NCBI GenBank assembly: GCA_017354895.1
Contig: CP071499.1
Span: 2,604,001 to 2,668,000, forward strand
Reading direction: 5' to 3'
Origin: Podospora comata
Lineage: Eukaryota; Ascomycota; Sordariomycetes; Sordariales; Podosporaceae
Length of the DNA: 64,000 nucleotides
The notes beneath the pieces were generated by a model that was not told the origin of the DNA, searched no databases, and saw nothing but the letters and a program-made list of their open reading frames with translations. The translations under genes were made by a program, and so were the position numbers. How positions within the stretch are numbered: the stretch's first letter is position 1; each line of letters opens with the position of its first letter. Positions 63,413-64,000 of the stretch are shown piece by piece.

Positions 63413-64000
63413 GTTGCAAGATCAGCAACAATTGAGAACTCAAAAAAGGGGTTTATTCTAGGCCAATTGATACACTAGGTTTGAGATGTAAGATTCAAGA
63501 GTTTTATTCCCATGAGCTGAAAAAAAAAGGGGGGGAAGGTAAGTGAGCTTCAGGCGTAGTAGGTAGTCCCTTCCCTTATCCCTCTTATCAGTTACACCCC
63601 TCACTTTTGAGACTCCTTATCGCAAGTCACCTCATTCATTCACTCATGAAATTCAACTGCCAAGCTGATATCCCACCTCTTGGAGGTTGATCACCACACT
63701 GGGCGTACGTATTCTTACTCGACGCCACAATTTGGATTTTGGAAGGAGCACATGATGAAGAAGAGGGAAAATTGCGAGATCTGAGTTGGTTCTGCATAGG
63801 TGGCTGAGGGAATTTGGGTTGAAGTGGTGTGTGAATGTCGTGATGTTCACACAAGGCTGGGGAAAAAAAGAATATGTCTGCCGAAGACGGACGGATGGGA
63901 TATGCCTTAGTTTTCCAAAGTCGCTCATACAAGACCGAATGGAGCAAAAGAATTCCAGTGTCACTTGTGTATACGTGCTGTTTCCGTGAATAGGAAGGTC
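63413..64000. other. Window end, no gene recognised
   Basis: 5' flank of the Par32-like gene and unassigned sequence to the end of the window. Open frames on the minus strand near 63640-63960 have no recognisable content. Confidence 0.5.

Overview
The window is nuclear DNA of a filamentous ascomycete, most likely a sordariomycete (Sordariales-like). The evidence is short introns of about 50 to 117 nt with GTRNGT donors and CTAAC/CTGAC branch sites, C-rich third codon positions, and fungal-specific gene content (PacC, a QIP-like nuclease, Ku80, Par32-like and Stb3-like proteins). I see no bacterial operon structure, CRISPR array or virus-like element. I support 21 protein-coding genes, two tRNA-Phe genes, one broken GH76 gene, one duplicated gene fragment, one short DNA transposon (MITE-like) and several microsatellites.

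Layout. 0.1-1.3 kb (+): dsRNA-binding protein. 4.4-6.2 kb (-): SMYD-like SET protein. 8.0-9.1 kb (-): Pho13-type HAD phosphatase in four exons. 11.0-11.8 kb (+): 6-phosphogluconolactonase. 12.4-16.9 kb (-): two largely disordered proteins, one with a C-terminal coiled coil and one with a C-terminal zinc-binding module. 19-21 kb: an accessory patch with a frameshifted GH76 mannanase remnant, a partial duplicate of the start of the QIP-like gene, and a 438-bp inverted-repeat element built around a 21-bp minisatellite and inserted just upstream of that duplicate's ATG. 21.7-23.6 kb (-): the pH-response regulator PacC, with an upstream region dense in PacC-type hexamers. 27.2-29.6 kb (-): DEDDh exonuclease of the Gfd2/YDR514C/QIP kind. 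30.5-33.4 kb (-): splicing factor Cwc22, divergent from DPM2 (+). 34.8 kb: tRNA-Phe. 35.4-39.0 kb (-): BCAS3/WD40-like protein. 40.9-42.5 kb: a divergent pair of NTF2-like paralogues, one interrupted by an in-frame TAA. 43.1-45.5 kb (-): Ku80, divergent from a TMEM205-like protein (+). 47.2-48.1 kb (-): low-complexity protein. 50.0-51.2 kb (-): DUF1295 membrane protein, divergent from topoisomerase III (+, 52.0-54.1 kb). 57.6-58.7 kb (+): Stb3-like regulator. 61.5 kb: second tRNA-Phe. 62.1-63.4 kb (-): Pam18/Tim14 and a Par32-like protein.

Function. The genes are independent housekeeping units rather than a cluster. They cover DNA repair and topology (Ku80, Top3), RNA metabolism (Cwc22, QIP-like nuclease, dsRNA-binding protein), glycosylation (DPM2), mitochondrial import (Pam18), pentose phosphate metabolism (6PGL) and signalling (PacC, Stb3, Par32-like). 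The most notable signals are the PacC-site cluster upstream of pacC, the inverted-repeat element and its heptad-encoding minisatellite, the conserved palindrome next to two related start codons, the interrupted NTF2-like gene, and a long in-frame 5' extension of topoisomerase III.
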